DNA of 64,000 nucleotides, taken from contig NZ_CP035033.1 in the NCBI RefSeq assembly GCF_004028275.1, forward strand, positions 1,798,001 through 1,862,000, read 5' to 3'. Under the pieces are notes generated by a model. The model was not told the DNA's origin. It was given only the letters and a program-made list of their open reading frames with translations, and searched no databases. Position 1 is the first letter of the stretch. The number at the start of each line of letters is the position of its first letter. The DNA is from Hydrogenovibrio thermophilus. Lineage in GTDB: Bacteria > Pseudomonadota > Gammaproteobacteria > Thiomicrospirales > Thiomicrospiraceae. Made by a program: the position numbers and the translations under genes. This document shows positions 63,801-64,000 of this stretch, piece after piece.

Positions 63801-64000
63801 TTAAGACTGTAGCTTCTCTTTCAGTATCTGATTGACCTGAGCCGGATTGGCTTGGCCTTGCGAAGCTTTCATCACCTGCCCGACAAAGAAACCGAACATC
63901 TTTTCCTGGCCGCCTTTATAGGCTTCCACTTGAGATGGGTTGTTCGCCAAGACGTCATCAACCATCGCCTCAATCGCTGAGGAATCGGTGATTTGCTTAA
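63801..64000 (-). CDS. gatB: Asp/Glu-tRNA(Asn/Gln) amidotransferase subunit B, 3' end only
   Basis: The last 65 codons are in the window; the TAA is at 63803-63801. The fragment reads [20 protein letters not shown], then [20 protein letters not shown] and [20 protein letters not shown], ending EKLQS. This is the C-terminal YqeY-like tail domain of GatB, which binds tRNA; the GKEKxxGFxVGQVMK(A)xxGxANP motif is diagnostic. The rest lies to the right of the window. GatCAB amidates Glu-tRNA(Gln) and Asp-tRNA(Asn). Confidence 0.93.
   Translation of the reverse strand, partial: KQITDSSAIEAMVDDVLANNPSQVEAYKGGQEKMFGFFVGQVMKASQGQANPAQVNQILKEKLQS

Overview
The window reads as chromosome of a gammaproteobacterium with roughly 50% GC. 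Protein flavour (pyrophosphate-type phosphofructokinase, periplasmic PCu(A)C-like copper chaperone, SoxH-like metallohydrolase, many diguanylate cyclase and chemotaxis parts) suggests the Thiomicrospira / Hydrogenovibrio / Thiomicrorhabdus group of marine sulfur oxidisers; that placement is inference from gene content. No insertion sequence, prophage, CRISPR array or rRNA operon was seen. One tRNA gene is present.

Layout. 1-4.1 kb: tail of a copper chaperone, an unknown secreted protein, rpiA, a TlpA-like thioredoxin, hemL and epmC. 4.1-6.7 kb (minus): a 27-residue membrane peptide gene, a degenerate GGDEF protein and mpl. 6.8-12.8 kb (plus): rnd, a PPi-type phosphofructokinase with an unusual active-site signature, an MscS channel, a DUF481 outer-membrane protein and an NMT1-GGDEF sensor. 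12.9-20.2 kb (minus): pncC-recA-recX-alaS-lysC-csrA-tRNA-Ser(GCT), a conserved gammaproteobacterial order. 20.4-26 kb (plus): mutS, cnoX, a DUF5718 protein and a glutathione synthetase.

26-31.3 kb is the most interesting block. A PlcP-type metallophosphoesterase and dgkA (minus) face a GT4 glycosyltransferase and a small membrane protein, followed by a second GT4 glycosyltransferase and an EamA transporter. Two sites each made of three 7-mers spaced exactly 11 bp apart, the geometry of PhoB boxes, lie in front of plcP and of the second glycosyltransferase. I read this as a phosphate-starvation membrane-lipid remodelling island: phospholipid to diacylglycerol to glycolipid.

31.3-46 kb: a DUF4136 lipoprotein, the ABC-F factor ybiT, ldhA, htpG (with a sigma-32-like promoter), a DUF302-like protein, a chemotaxis operon cheD-cheA plus a short protein carrying a CheZ-like DxxxQ motif, then tadA, guaA, guaB and a small lipoprotein. 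46-52 kb: a CbiM-like membrane protein, an RDD protein, serB, an MBL-fold hydrolase, exbB-exbD-tonB whose TonB has exactly 40 PEPK repeats, and sufE. 52-62.5 kb is one 3521-codon minus-strand gene for a LapA-type RTX adhesin. The window closes with htpX and the 3' end of gatB.

Across the window the perfect palindrome CCAGGCCTGG occurs 15 times (about 0.06 expected by chance), ten of them between genes, often as the core of a terminator hairpin and once inside the spacer of the htpG promoter. It behaves like a genome-wide dispersed signal and is the second main lead.
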